Positions 14,238-22,842 of a DNA stretch of 64,000 bases are shown one piece after another. A program made the position numbers and the translations under genes. The notes beneath the pieces were generated by a model. It was not told where the DNA came from and searched no databases. It saw only the letters and a program-made list of their open reading frames with translations. Location: contig JBASEY010000021.1 in NCBI GenBank assembly GCA_049652745.1, positions 4,204-68,203 of the forward strand, in the 5' to 3' direction. Source of the DNA: JBASEY01 sp049652745 (GTDB lineage: Bacteria; CSSED10-310). Each line of letters starts with the position of its first letter. Positions within the stretch are counted from its first letter, which is position 1.

Positions 14238-14649
14238 CTAGACACATGCCATGATTATAGCCGGCACTCCAGCCAACGTGTCCGCTGCAACACTACCGAA
14301 GAGAAGGGCGGATACTGTCGGCATGCCCGTCGAACGAAATGCAAAGGCTGCGTCATTAAGAACTATTCCCTGCAACAGAACCACAATGCCCGTGGTGATG
14401 AGGAAAGCTGTTATGGCACGGTCTCGAGTGCTTGGCGATGAGTAGTAGAGCCATTCCAGCAAGAAGATGCAGCCCGGCACTCACTCAAAAGGCCGGTACT
14501 GCACGATCAGGGGTGACGTGTGGAAGCGTGGTGACACAAACCGGCGGAATGACGCCGATTGCCAAGACCAGAGCCACCACATCAACTTTGGTGGCTGATG
14601 TCATGAGAAGAGATCTGTTCCGACGATTATCGATCGATTCCGGTGTCAT
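14238..14649 (-). pseudogene. Decayed multi-TM cassette gene
   Basis: ATG 14649 (GAGG upstream, beside an attC core) opens a frame with a TM segment (VVALVLAIGVIPPVC) that meets TGA after AVPAF. The same frame continues with SAGLHLLAGMALLLI. It then needs a frameshift to reach TRDRAITAFLITTGIVVLLQ, GIVLNDAAFAFRS and AADTLAGVPAII, ending at 14238. Joined, these give a four-helix membrane protein of about 135 residues. One stop and one frameshift make it a pseudogene unless recoded. The family is not recognised. Confidence 0.5.
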
Positions 14650-14662
14650 TTTTCCTCATTAT

Positions 14663-14727
14663 GACCTAATGCCCTGAGTTCATCCGACGCTATAGTCGGT
14701 CGATTGAATCTGATTTTATGTTTACAG
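14663..14727 (-). other. attC: Candidate attC site
   Basis: On the minus strand TGTAAAC (14720-14726) could be R''. ATTAGGT (14664-14670) could be R', one base off GTTRRRY. Between them CGACCGACTATAGCGTCGG forms a short hairpin and GAACTCAGGGC matches the L'-R' spacer seen at 15576-15634. Confidence 0.5.
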
Positions 14728-14819
14728 AAAACCGCATCGAACACCCGCACATGGCTGATGTTATCGTTCTCTTTCAAGTCGTTTGCGGCGGGTAGCAGCA
14801 ACCCTTTTTTAGCTCAAGC

Positions 14820-15560
14820 TCATCTTCCATCGACGTCGAGAAGCCGGGTTCGCTTTTTCAATGTTCTCAATGTCAGCCACACCACAAACCCGAAGGCGAG
14901 AGCCACAATCCATCCCCAATCAAATTCCAATCTGTGCTTAGTGAAAAGTTCCCCAAGCGTTTCAAGCAGAAACAGGCTGACGATCACGGCAAAGAAGCCG
15001 TTGTATTCGCGCCTGAGCACATTCTTGAACGAGAACGGCAGCGCCGACTTCTTGAAGTTTCGGAACCTTGGAATGAAAACCGGGGTACAATCGGCCCAAG
15101 CGAGATACTCCTCACCGAACTTGGATCTGAGATAAGCTTCTTCTGCAAAGATGATGCGTTCGTAGTAGAGCCAAAACACAAGGATATAGATTAACGTCAA
15201 CCACCATTGATGGGCAAAAAGAATGACACCGAGGCCCATGAAAAAGTTGCCGAGATACAAGGGGTTGCGCGTGACAGAGTAGGCTCCGGTGGTGTTGAGC
15301 GTATCCGCCACCTGCTGTTCGGTGTTTCGACCGGAAGTCCCTTTGGGTGTATATCCAATCGTATATGAGCGGATAGCCAGGCCTGTATAACTGACAATGA
15401 GACAAATAACCTCCCATATGTGGTCAAGCGTCTCACTATGGCCAGGATATTCGTACTCTCGAAGCGCCAGGAGGATAATGCCAAGGCCGGCAAGGGGAAG
15501 ATAGCTCCGCCAACGAAATAACCAATTACCTGAATGTTCGAAGTCTTCTTTTAGCGCCAA
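14820..15560 (-). CDS. Isoprenylcysteine carboxyl methyltransferase-like membrane protein (1)
   Basis: The product is 246 residues with at least five TM helices. The ICMT/PEMT signature is present: GAYSVTRNPLYLGNFFMGLG (about residues 105-124), then ERIIFAEEAYLRSKFGEEYLA, the S-adenosylmethionine-binding region with the RNP and E..L..KFG..Y pattern. A TTG start at 15560 has AAGGAG 6 bases upstream and fits better than the ATG at 15701, which lies inside the preceding gene. It sits between attC-like sites, so it is probably a cassette. The bacterial substrates of this family are mostly unknown (lipids or thiols). A related but clearly different copy lies at 16439-17053. Confidence 0.8.
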   Translation of the reverse strand: MALKEDFEHSGNWLFRWRSYLPLAGLGIILLALREYEYPGHSETLDHIWEVICLIVSYTGLAIRSYTIGYTPKGTSGRNTEQQVADTLNTTGAYSVTRNPLYLGNFFMGLGVILFAHQWWLTLIYILVFWLYYERIIFAEEAYLRSKFGEEYLAWADCTPVFIPRFRNFKKSALPFSFKNVLRREYNGFFAVIVSLFLLETLGELFTKHRLEFDWGWIVALAFGFVVWLTLRTLKKRTRLLDVDGR

Positions 15561-15575
15561 GTCATTCTCCTTTCC

Positions 15576-15634
15576 GTCGAACACCCTGAGTTCCGCCGAC
15601 GTCAGCGGTGGTCGGCTGCAAAGAAAGGTTAAGT
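15576..15634 (-). other. attC: attC site of the ParB-like cassette
   Basis: R'' ACTTAAC (15628-15634) includes the TAA of the cassette gene. TTTGCAGCCGACCACCGCTG and ACGTCGGCGG are the arms, and R' is GTTCGAC (15576-15582). Confidence 0.8.
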
Positions 15635-16015
15635 CTCGCCATAAGGCAGATCGTCCGGATCTATTCCAACATAGTCCGGTGGCGGAAGAAGCGGAAGACA
15701 ATATGCCGATACATATTGTCGACCTTCTAAATATGCTTTGACAACGCGGTGCATGCCATCCATGACTCTTCCTTCCGGACAGACAATGATGGGATGCGAT
15801 AGATCCGCAGATTGAATTAACCGGATATGGTTCGAGATAGATTTACAGGTGGGTTTATCGCCCTCCAAGTCATACCAGTAAGGCTCATTCAATTCGCGTA
15901 TATCGCTGAGTGGCAATTCGATCGCCTCCAGGTTCGTCGTGAGCGAAACGAGATTATCGATGTCCCAAGCCAGGAGCCCTTGGTCGCTTTTTCGGAGGTA
16001 ATATTGCTTTCGCAT
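15629..16015 (-). CDS. ParB-like (DUF) cassette protein
   Basis: The product is 128 residues, opening RKQYYLRKSDQGLLAWDIDN. The central part has the ParB/sulfiredoxin-like core: LPLSDIRELNEPYW, then HPIIVCPEGRVMDGMHRVVKAYLEG, where GRVMDGMHR resembles the DGxHR box of ParB-type CTPase/nuclease folds. The C-terminus ends PDYVGIDPDDLPYGE. I recall similar proteins among integron cassettes elsewhere. DNA binding is not established. ATG 16015 is preceded by AAGAGGTAAACC, and the TAA forms part of the attC R'' core. Confidence 0.8.
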   Translation of the reverse strand: MRKQYYLRKSDQGLLAWDIDNLVSLTTNLEAIELPLSDIRELNEPYWYDLEGDKPTCKSISNHIRLIQSADLSHPIIVCPEGRVMDGMHRVVKAYLEGRQYVSAYCLPLLPPPDYVGIDPDDLPYGET

Positions 16016-16021
16016 ATGGTT

Positions 16022-16063
16022 TACCTCTTGGCATCAACCGCCGTTATTGGTGTTCGGCTGTGT
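16022..16063 (-). other. attC: Candidate attC site
   Basis: AAATAAC (16057-16063) resembles R''. CACAGCCGAAC and ACGGCGGTTGATG are L''/L'-like arms. An R' core is not clear. The stop of the small upstream ORF lies inside the right arm. Confidence 0.45.
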
Positions 16064-16339
16064 CGAGTTATTTGAAATCGTGCTTTCATCGTGTTTTTCT
16101 TTGGGCGTTGCCCAGAGAACAAAATCTCCGAGAAGTTTCAACTTATATTGTAGCGCAAAGATATTAAAAGGCAATGCTGGTCGTGAGATTGCCAAGAGTT
16201 TTTCATCCATTTGACGGCCTAGCCTCTGTTGTCTAGAAGTATTACAGTTACTAACTTTTCCCGTTGGTCTCTGGCAGGAATTCCAACAGGTATAACTCAC
16301 AGAACGGATAAAGAATGAAGCCTCGTTAACGTCAAGCAT
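16034..16339 (-). CDS. Small cassette ORF, unknown
   Basis: A 101-residue frame starting at ATG 16339 (GAGGATC upstream). An internal ATG at 16210 would give 58 residues. The part from about residue 50 (RPALPFNIFALQYKLKLLGD, then FVLWATPKEKHDE) looks like real protein with an amphipathic helix. The first 40 residues look less so. Its stop lies in an attC-like site. No function can be proposed. Confidence 0.45.
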   Translation of the reverse strand: MLDVNEASFFIRSVSYTCWNSCQRPTGKVSNCNTSRQQRLGRQMDEKLLAISRPALPFNIFALQYKLKLLGDFVLWATPKEKHDESTISNNSTQPNTNNGG

Positions 16340-16438
16340 GATCCTCGGTTAAGCCATAGTAGGCTGTAAAAGATCCGTAGCGCTCCACACTTCGATTCGG
16401 CTGGATGGCATTCGTGGAACTATTAGTGACACGTCCTA
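16340..16438 (-). other. Degenerate attC-like spacer
   Basis: On the minus strand CACTAATAG, ATCCAGCCGAATCG and TGGCTTAACCGAGG occur in the order of R'', L'' and L' elements after the stop of the second methyltransferase gene. Cores are imperfect, so this is only a suggestion. Confidence 0.3.
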
Positions 16439-17053
16439 TCAGTACAAGGTCAACAACGTCGGGATAATGCCAACCTCCCGCAAGGCTTCGCCCAATTCCA
16501 GAATGCTCAGCAGCCACACAAACGCCAGCGCATCGAAGAGCGCGCCGCGAAACTTGCGCAGGTTGACCTCCAAAAATTCCGGCTCGGTATATCGTGAGAA
16601 TCGAGGGAAAAAGCGCGGAGTCGAAGCGACATAAGCGTCGAACGCGTCTCCGTGGATTTCACGCAACCTGTTTTCCTCAGCTCGAATAACAGATGGATAG
16701 GCCATAGCGAACAGCAATATCAGCACTATCGGAACGGTAAACGTCTCGGAAGCGAGCCCAATACCAATAGCACCGACAGCACTGAAAAAATACAAAGGGT
16801 TACGGGTCATCGAATACGGCCCGGCCGTGACAAGGTTTTTCGTCTTGTGCCCGCATATGTACAGGGAGCACCACAGTCTTCCAATGCTTGCGACGCCAAC
16901 CAACACACAACCCATCGCAAAGATCAAGCCGTCTATCGGCGGGCGTTTATCCCACGCTGACGCCGTTACCAGAAGAACGGCCGCCAACGGCCAAATGATC
17001 AGTCGCGAAATCAGAATGCGTCGGCGTGCGAAAAAAGACGTCTCATTACTCAT
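16439..17053 (-). CDS. Isoprenylcysteine carboxyl methyltransferase-like membrane protein (2)
   Basis: The product is 204 residues with about five TM segments. The ICMT motif AGPYSMTRNPLYFFSAVGAI (about residues 78-97) and the downstream RAEENRLREIHGDAFDAYVA are present; these form the cofactor-binding half in this superfamily. AGGAG lies 6 bases before ATG 17053. It resembles the gene at 14820-15560 in motif order but not closely in sequence, so it is a separate acquisition rather than a recent duplicate. It may be the outermost cassette of the second group, because no attC is seen to its right. Confidence 0.85.
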   Translation of the reverse strand: MSNETSFFARRRILISRLIIWPLAAVLLVTASAWDKRPPIDGLIFAMGCVLVGVASIGRLWCSLYICGHKTKNLVTAGPYSMTRNPLYFFSAVGAIGIGLASETFTVPIVLILLFAMAYPSVIRAEENRLREIHGDAFDAYVASTPRFFPRFSRYTEPEFLEVNLRKFRGALFDALAFVWLLSILELGEALREVGIIPTLLTLY

Positions 17054-17493
17054 AGTGGCTCCTGTAACAGTTGAACATCGCTTAAATCTACCCGCATAAA
17101 ATGCAAAATCCTTACATCTTGTCCGTATAAGAAGTTTTGGAATAGTTTATTAGAAAAGCGATAAAATCAGTTCCTTCATTCTTATGGCGCCGACTTAGCG
17201 GGTTAAACGAATATCGCATGCGGATCTGCATTGAAATCCTTCCCTCAAAGCACGTCCACTCGCCCGTCGAGTAACGCCAAACAACTGTAAATAAAATACT
17301 ACAAGCATGCAAACTACGTCAAACTCCGATTTGAGTTTTTTAACGATCCTCGAGGCGAATTAATTCCTTCACCGACGCTTTCCGACGGTTTTTTAGGGGG
17401 GATATCAATGCAAGGAGTGTAATTGCAGGCAGGATATGGAAGTCAAAAAAGCCGGCTTAATGTCTGCTTTCTAAAGGCTTCTTCGAGGTGCGC
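17054..17493. other. Intergenic, no gene seen
   Basis: 440 bases between the cassette region and the efflux operon. I see no attI/attC pattern, no RNA gene and no ORF with a ribosome-binding site. A GC-rich patch at 17375-17395 followed by TTTTTT does not form a good hairpin. Confidence 0.5.
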
Positions 17494-18204
17494 TCATTCA
17501 AACCCACGCCCCTGCCCCGCTTCTTCGTATGTCACCCCGTCGCGGATATGGTAAATACGTTTAAATGTCGGAATGATTTTTTCGTCGTGTGTGACGACAA
17601 TAATCGCCGTTTCGAATTTTTTGGCCATATCGTTCAATATCCGAATCACCGTCAAGGCGCGATCACTATCAAGCGGAGCGGTCGGTTCATCAGCAAGGAT
17701 TACCGGAGGTCGATTGACCAGGCCGCGTGCAATTGCGACACGCTGCTGTTCCCCGCCGGAAAGCTGTGACGGCATGGCCTTGGCGCGGTGGTCCACCTCG
17801 AGTTCTTTCAACAAATCCATAGCTTTTTTACGTGCAACGGCGTTTGGTGCTCCGGCCAGCATCGGCAACAAAGCGACATTATCGGTGACGTCAAGAAACG
17901 GAATCAGATAAGGCGCCTGAAAGATGAAGCCGATTCGGTCCCGTCGCAATGCACGCAGATCTTTGACCTTCCATCCTTCGTCATAAATTGTGTCATCACC
18001 GAGCATCATTTTTCCAGCGGTCGGCTCGATTACGGCGCCCAAACATTTCAACAGCGTTGTTTTGCCCGAGCCCGACGGACCGATCAAGCCGACAACCTCA
18101 CCAGGCGCAACCTGCATGTCGACGTTCTTGAGAGCATCGACGGCGGTATCGCCGCTTCCATAACGCTTTTTTAACCCCTGAATAAATATACCCTTGCCCG
18201 CCAT
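17494..18204 (-). CDS. MacB/LolD-type ABC exporter ATPase
   Basis: The product is 236 residues. Walker A is GPSGSGKTTL (about residues 42-51), the signature is LSGGEQQRVAIARGL, Walker B is VILADEPTAPLDS and the switch is VVTHDEKI. The LSGGEQQRVAIARAL form and the size are typical of the MacB/LolD/DevA group. That group works with FtsX-like permeases for mechanotransmission rather than substrate threading. It is the last gene of a TetR, adaptor, permease, ATPase operon. Its ATG follows the permease stop by one base, with GGAGG just upstream. Confidence 0.92.
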   Translation of the reverse strand: MAGKGIFIQGLKKRYGSGDTAVDALKNVDMQVAPGEVVGLIGPSGSGKTTLLKCLGAVIEPTAGKMMLGDDTIYDEGWKVKDLRALRRDRIGFIFQAPYLIPFLDVTDNVALLPMLAGAPNAVARKKAMDLLKELEVDHRAKAMPSQLSGGEQQRVAIARGLVNRPPVILADEPTAPLDSDRALTVIRILNDMAKKFETAIIVVTHDEKIIPTFKRIYHIRDGVTYEEAGQGRGFE

Positions 18205-18205
18205 A

Positions 18206-19411
18206 TCAGCCTCCTATAGCCTCGGCCGGATCGACTGCAAGAGCGGCTCGAATAGCGATAATGCTCGACAATGCGCAGATAATAACAACAGCAAAAAAGC
18301 CGACGACGGAATCGAGCGGCAACAGCAGCACATATTTTGGAAATAGCGGTGCCATCAATACCGTCGCCGCGATTTTGCCCACCATAAAACCGAGCAAACC
18401 CAGAGCGATAGATTGTTTCATGATTAGACCGACTATCGTACGGTTTTTAGTGCCGATCAGTTTCAAGACCGCAATTTCACGGATTTTTCCAAGCGTCAGA
18501 GTGTAGATGATAAACGCCACAATAGCCGAACTGACAATCGCCAAAATCACCAAAAACATGAAGATTTGTTTGGCGGCAGTGGCGATCAGCTTGCCGACCA
18601 GAATCTCGACCATTTGACTGCGGGTATAGACCGTCAAGCGCTTCCAGCGACGAATCGACTCGGCAACGTCTTCGGGGGTGTAGCCGGGCTTGACTCGCAC
18701 CAAGACCGCATTGACGAATGGATTGGCGCTTTGTGAGGCGATAACCGCATCGAGCAGACCCGGCACACCAGGGCGGTTGAAGGCAGAGTTTTCTGCTGTG
18801 CGTCGGCGTTGCTGATGGATAGCGTCGTTGTTTTTCAGAAACTGTGCTTCTTGAGCATCTTTTAGAGGAATGAACACCATTGGGTCACCATTGGAAGAGA
18901 CCATCCTTCGGGTCAAGCCGACAACGGTGTAGTGATTGCGGCGGATTTGGATACGATCGCCAAGTTTGAATCCGGAAGCGATGTCGGCGACGGCCTCGTA
19001 ATGGCTCCGCGTGATGTGGCGGCCGGCAACCAGATAGGGCGGCCACCCAGGCGTTCCGGGTTTTCCCGGGGTGATGCCGGTGACCATGGCTCGCACGTCG
19101 CCGTCCTGTTTGCCGACCTGCATGATCAGATAGGTGATATTGGCGGCCTGATCGATGCCCGGCATACTGCGAATCCCACGCCAGACATCGTCGTAAATAC
19201 TGGATGCCTCCGCGTAAGGGCCAAGAGTATCTTTCTGCACTACCCACAGATCCGCCCCGCTGTTTTCGAGCAGCATTTTGGCATCATCCACCATACCGCG
19301 ATAAATCCCCGCCATCGACAACGTGATACCGATCAGCAATCCAAGTCCAACACCGGTAAAGACGAATTTGCCCCAGGAATGCATGATGTCGCGACCGGCT
19401 AAACTGATCAC
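18206..19411 (-). CDS. FtsX/MacB-like ABC permease (DevC type)
   Basis: The product is 401 residues. One N-terminal TM (about 17-35) is followed by a periplasmic domain of about 230 residues and three C-terminal TMs with the FtsX-domain pattern (IVSSAIVAFIIYTLTLGKIRE, then IAVLKLIGTKNRTI). The GTG start at 19411 overlaps the adaptor stop (GTGA) and has AAAGGAG upstream. With the ATPase and adaptor it should form a tripartite exporter, possibly using a TolC-type outer-membrane channel encoded elsewhere. The substrate is unknown; antibiotics, lipids or peptides are all possible. Confidence 0.9.
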   Translation of the reverse strand: MISLAGRDIMHSWGKFVFTGVGLGLLIGITLSMAGIYRGMVDDAKMLLENSGADLWVVQKDTLGPYAEASSIYDDVWRGIRSMPGIDQAANITYLIMQVGKQDGDVRAMVTGITPGKPGTPGWPPYLVAGRHITRSHYEAVADIASGFKLGDRIQIRRNHYTVVGLTRRMVSSNGDPMVFIPLKDAQEAQFLKNNDAIHQQRRRTAENSAFNRPGVPGLLDAVIASQSANPFVNAVLVRVKPGYTPEDVAESIRRWKRLTVYTRSQMVEILVGKLIATAAKQIFMFLVILAIVSSAIVAFIIYTLTLGKIREIAVLKLIGTKNRTIVGLIMKQSIALGLLGFMVGKIAATVLMAPLFPKYVLLLPLDSVVGFFAVVIICALSSIIAIRAALAVDPAEAIGG

Positions 19412-20562
19412 GGTGATAAAACTCCTTTAATTTGCTCAACGACCTGAATCCGACTGCGTTTGCTCAAGGCGTTTTCGCTGTAAGCCACAATTTGGTTGCC
19501 AACCTCGAGACCTTCCAAAACTTGGACAAGGCCTTCCAGGTCGGCTGCCCCCAATGTAACCGGCGTGAACAGGAGATTGTTGTCTGTCACCTGCCACACG
19601 CCTACTTTGCCGTCGATACGATGAATCGCCGCATTCGGAATAACCGGCGCCGCTGCAAGAGAGGGCAAACTAATTGTAACTTCGGCCAGTTCACCGATTG
19701 GCGGCATCGGGTCGGGAATAGTGTTGAAAACGACTTTGGCGAGTATTTCCTCTGTAATTACATCTGCAAGCGGTTCAACCCTTAAAACTCGCCCAGTCAC
19801 CGGCTTACCTGTCTGAGATCGCAACGTGATCTGCGCCGGTAGGTCGGCGGCAAGACCTTGGGAGTGAATTTGATCGAAACGGACGTTGACCCAGAGCGTG
19901 TTTGGATCGATCAGTTCGACGACAGCCTGGCCGGCAACAACTGTGGTTCCGGGGTCGGCATTGCGAGCGACCACCAAACCGTTGACAGGTGCGATCAGAG
20001 ACAAATTTCTCCGCTGCGCTTCAAGCGCATCCCGTTCGGCGCGCACCCGGGACAGCTCTTCACGTGCTGCAGCCAGTCCCGCTTCGGCGACCGACAGATC
20101 TTGTCTTTTTGAGGCTACGACCTCTTCGCTTACGGATTGCGTTCGGAGCAATTGTTCGTATCGAGAAGCCTGTGCCTGAGCATAATCTTTTCGAGCCTGT
20201 GCTTCGTTGATTTGCGCGGTCACTCGCTTCAGGGCGGCATTCTGCGCCGTGATACGTTCTTCGAAATCCACTGGATCCATTTCACCCAGTATTTGTCCGG
20301 CCCCGACACGCTCACCGACGTGGGCGTCCAAGTGTTTGACTCGCCCTGCCAGGGTTGGGCCGATCTTGTAGGTATAACGCGCCTCGATGGTTCCGATGCC
20401 GAACAGCCCCGGTGTGAGACTTTTGTTCTCGACCGTGGTCAACACGACCGGCACCGGAGCCAGCGGGCCGGAACGGAGCGCTACATAGACGAAAAGTATA
20501 AATAGAGGAACTAACACGGCAACCAGTGCCAAGGTGCGTTTTTGAAAAGGTAACTGTTTCAT
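19408..20562 (-). CDS. Membrane fusion (HlyD/MacA-like) adaptor protein
   Basis: The product is 384 residues. An N-terminal membrane anchor (about 13-33) is followed by a biotinyl-lipoyl-like half (GRVKHLDAHVGERVGAGQ, about 75-92). A long alpha-hairpin spans about 100-185 (Ala/Glu/Arg-rich, coiled coil). The second lipoyl half (APVNGLVVARNADPGTTV) and beta-barrel and C-terminal domains follow. ATG 20562 has AGGAG upstream and overlaps the TetR stop by four bases (ATGA). It links the inner-membrane permease to an outer-membrane channel. Confidence 0.92.
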   Translation of the reverse strand: MKQLPFQKRTLALVAVLVPLFILFVYVALRSGPLAPVPVVLTTVENKSLTPGLFGIGTIEARYTYKIGPTLAGRVKHLDAHVGERVGAGQILGEMDPVDFEERITAQNAALKRVTAQINEAQARKDYAQAQASRYEQLLRTQSVSEEVVASKRQDLSVAEAGLAAAREELSRVRAERDALEAQRRNLSLIAPVNGLVVARNADPGTTVVAGQAVVELIDPNTLWVNVRFDQIHSQGLAADLPAQITLRSQTGKPVTGRVLRVEPLADVITEEILAKVVFNTIPDPMPPIGELAEVTISLPSLAAAPVIPNAAIHRIDGKVGVWQVTDNNLLFTPVTLGAADLEGLVQVLEGLEVGNQIVAYSENALSKRSRIQVVEQIKGVLSP

Positions 20563-21167
20563 GATCGGCTCCTGATACTGCAGCAATAGCCGGCAAAAAC
20601 TTTCGGTGCATTGACGCGTATACGGTTCACATCGCCGGCTATCAACGATTGCATGACCAAACCTTGGATAGTGCCGATAAAGAGTGTGGCGGCAACTTCG
20701 TTATCGAGTTCGCCGTCAAGCTGTCCGGCAGCTTTACCGTGTTCAAAGAGGCGATTGAGAAACTCTCCGTAACGGCGCATGTGAGCCTGCACAACTTGTT
20801 TCGGCGCGGTATTATCGGAGCGTTGCAGTTCTGCGAACAGTAAACGAGGAATACCAGGATATTCTGTAATAAAGTCCACGTGGGTCATAAACATGCTTTC
20901 GAGTGAGGCAAGTGGAGATGATTTGGCGTGTATAGATTTTTCTATGCGAGACAATAAATGTTCTGATACCCATTCCATAACAGCTTGTAGGATAGCGTCT
21001 TTAGTGGTGAAATGTCGGAACAGCGCGCCTTGAGTCAAGCCCATGCGTTCGGCGATAGCGGCAGTGGTGATTTCGTTGGGGTTCTGTTCGCCTGCGAGTT
21101 CGATCACGGTTTTGACAGTGACTTCTCGACGTTCGTCGGCGGGAAGATGCTTTCTTTGTTTACTCAT
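20559..21167 (-). CDS. TetR-family repressor of the efflux operon
   Basis: The product is 202 residues. The N-terminal TetR helix-turn-helix is clear: ITTAAIAERMGLTQGALFRHFTTKDAIL (about residues 34-61, cited here in two halves, ITTAAIAERMGLTQ and GALFRHFTTKDAIL). The C-terminal ligand domain includes LDGELDNEVAATLFIGTIQG, a feature of the AcrR/QacR-like C-terminal families. AAAGGAG precedes the ATG. As first gene of the operon, with an inverted repeat in its own promoter, it probably represses itself and the exporter until a ligand binds. Confidence 0.92.
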   Translation of the reverse strand: MSKQRKHLPADERREVTVKTVIELAGEQNPNEITTAAIAERMGLTQGALFRHFTTKDAILQAVMEWVSEHLLSRIEKSIHAKSSPLASLESMFMTHVDFITEYPGIPRLLFAELQRSDNTAPKQVVQAHMRRYGEFLNRLFEHGKAAGQLDGELDNEVAATLFIGTIQGLVMQSLIAGDVNRIRVNAPKVFAGYCCSIRSRS

Positions 21168-21191
21168 GTGGATTCTCCTTTAACAAAAGTA

Positions 21192-21235
21192 AGTAATCAA
21201 TTACTATCTTTAATCGCCAGAGGGGTTTTTGTCAA
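21192..21235 (-). promoter_or_regulatory. Promoter and operator of the TetR/efflux operon
   Basis: TTGACA (21230-21235), 17 bases, TAAAGA (21207-21212) on the minus strand. Directly downstream lies AGTAAT-CA-ATTACT (21192-21205), a near-perfect palindrome overlapping the expected start of transcription. This is the classic place for a TetR operator. Confidence 0.7.
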
Positions 21236-21482
21236 TAGTTTTTTTCGGAAGGTGGGGTTCAGTGTTTGAGGATTGTGGTTGATACGTCATTGGGTTAGGG
21301 GGAGTTGATCCGATAAAGATATAAATTATGTCAAAAAATAAACGACAAAAGTTATCGAAGGTTAAAGGATATGCAATAAACGTGGGGATGAATGATGCAA
21401 GCGTAAAAACTCATTTTTTTCACAACGTGATTTCTGAGGCAAATTAAAGACTTTTTACACATACATCAAGATAGATTACCTA

Positions 21483-21534
21483 TTGACAGGACTGTTGTAG
21501 AGTTTTACAATCGCCCCAGTAAACAACGGGGGCG
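21483..21534 (+). promoter_or_regulatory. Strong promoter followed by GC hairpin
   Basis: TTGACA (21483-21488), 17 bases, TACAAT (21506-21511) matches the sigma-70 consensus closely. CGCCCC (21512-21517) pairs with GGGGCG (21529-21534) around the likely start of transcription, giving a 5'-end hairpin that could stabilise the mRNA. The surface-protein gene starts at 21577. Confidence 0.65.
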
Positions 21535-21576
21535 TTCTTAGAATCATGGTTTTAACAGTTTGAAAATAAGAGCGAT

Positions 21577-22143
21577 ATGATTGATATACGACAAAGCGAA
21601 GGCTGGATAAAACGATCCCTGAGCATTATCTTTTTTGCAAGCTTACTTTTGTTTGCAGGTTTAGATTTTTTGATCGCTAACCACTATTCAAAAGTGCCTG
21701 TTGAAGAAGAAGCAACAATGCAAACTCCGACGCCAACACCGGCGAAGACTCCAACGCAGACATCGACTAATGTGCCGACGCAGACAACACCGGAACAGAC
21801 GCCAACTCAAACACCGACAGAAGTACCAACGGTAACAACAGGATTACCGGAGGTAGCTACACCATCGCCAACGCCTCTTCCTCGTCCAGGAGAAATTAGC
21901 GTTGCAAACTATTTTGATGAACCGATTAAAATATGGGTAGTTGATGACAAATCAAAACAAAGAAAGGAGTATAATGTTCCTAAAAACAAATTAAGGCATA
22001 TGATTCGCGGTTTGGCTTATGGAAGTTATCATGTAGAGGCATTTTTACCGAATGGCCAGGTAGTTAAGCCACAGGGTAAAGCAAATTTTACGTTAGATAA
22101 AGAACATAAAAAGTTCGCTTTGAGTTATAAACCACAGCTCTGA
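21577..22143 (+). CDS. Membrane-anchored Thr/Pro-rich protein, unknown
   Basis: The product is 188 residues. A signal anchor (about 14-32, SIIFFASLLLFAGLDFLIA) is followed by a Thr/Pro/Gln-rich linker of about 70 residues (TPTPTPAKTPTQT-type, typical of cell-wall or periplasmic spacers). A C-terminal beta-rich domain of about 75 residues begins with ISVANYFDEPIKIWVVDD. The C-terminal domain resembles small PEGA-like or carboxypeptidase-regulatory-like modules (GLAYGSYHVEAFLPNGQ), which is a weak resemblance. It is the first gene of a cluster with OmpA, vWA and FHA-ABC proteins. The repeat linker is prone to slippage. Confidence 0.7.
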   Translation: MIDIRQSEGWIKRSLSIIFFASLLLFAGLDFLIANHYSKVPVEEEATMQTPTPTPAKTPTQTSTNVPTQTTPEQTPTQTPTEVPTVTTGLPEVATPSPTPLPRPGEISVANYFDEPIKIWVVDDKSKQRKEYNVPKNKLRHMIRGLAYGSYHVEAFLPNGQVVKPQGKANFTLDKEHKKFALSYKPQL

Positions 22144-22213
22144 TTTGGGGATGAAAAGTAGAAATGACGAAAAAAACTCAATTAAAAGCTTTTTTGAGCA
22201 CAGGGAGATTGGC

Positions 22214-22786
22214 ATGATATCTAACTTTTTTAAAATAATTGTTTTATCGTTTATCGCTCTTTCTTTGATAGGTTGTCCTCCGAAAAAAAATCCTAAAAAT
22301 TTACATGATGGACAATACAAAAAATGGGAGAATTATGATGAAAGCGATTCGGAGCAGCAATCACGGTTGTCCTACATATTTGAAAAGCAGGTGTTTACAA
22401 TATATTTTGCTGTAAATGAGGATGATTTTGATGAGGAAGGAATAATCGAAATTGATCGTGCAGTTGATGAATTGATGACTAAACACGATGCGTGTATTGA
22501 AATTATTGGGTGGGCCGATAGTGTGATGGGTCAGCCGCAAAATTATGAATCCAATCGGAAATTGGCATTTGATAGGGTTCAGTGGATTCAGGAAGAGTTA
22601 GTTGCACGAGGGGTTCATCCCGATGTCATAAAAAAGGTAAATGGAGAAGTAAAAGAATTGCCGCAAAATTCGACCAAGTGGGAACGGGATCAATGGAGAA
22701 AAGCAGAGATAATAGTTTTACCATGTTTACATGCTGAAAAGCTGGAAAGGGAAGTTGATCCTCAAGATCCCTTTAAATTTCGTTGA
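22214..22786 (+). CDS. OmpA-domain lipoprotein
   Basis: The product is 190 residues. The signal peptide ends in LSLIGC, a good lipobox, so the mature protein is lipid-anchored at about Cys17. The C-terminal half is an OmpA-like peptidoglycan-binding domain: FAVNEDDFDEEG, IEIIGWADSVM (in place of the usual GHTD) and NRKLAFDRVQWIQEELVARGV. The GHTD-to-GWAD change may affect diaminopimelate binding. ATG 22214 has AGGGAG 7 bases upstream, and the frame above it is not translated convincingly. It probably tethers the surface assembly encoded by this cluster to the cell wall. Confidence 0.8.
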   Translation: MISNFFKIIVLSFIALSLIGCPPKKNPKNLHDGQYKKWENYDESDSEQQSRLSYIFEKQVFTIYFAVNEDDFDEEGIIEIDRAVDELMTKHDACIEIIGWADSVMGQPQNYESNRKLAFDRVQWIQEELVARGVHPDVIKKVNGEVKELPQNSTKWERDQWRKAEIIVLPCLHAEKLEREVDPQDPFKFR

Positions 22787-22842
22787 TTTTTCTGCAAGCA
22801 TATTTGGATGTTTGCTTAATCGAAGAAAACAGGAGGTTCATG

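Noticed and set aside
17370..17400. Terminator at the CCGACG...CGACGG TTTTTT stretch
   Set aside because: The two arms are direct rather than inverted repeats, so no stable stem forms.
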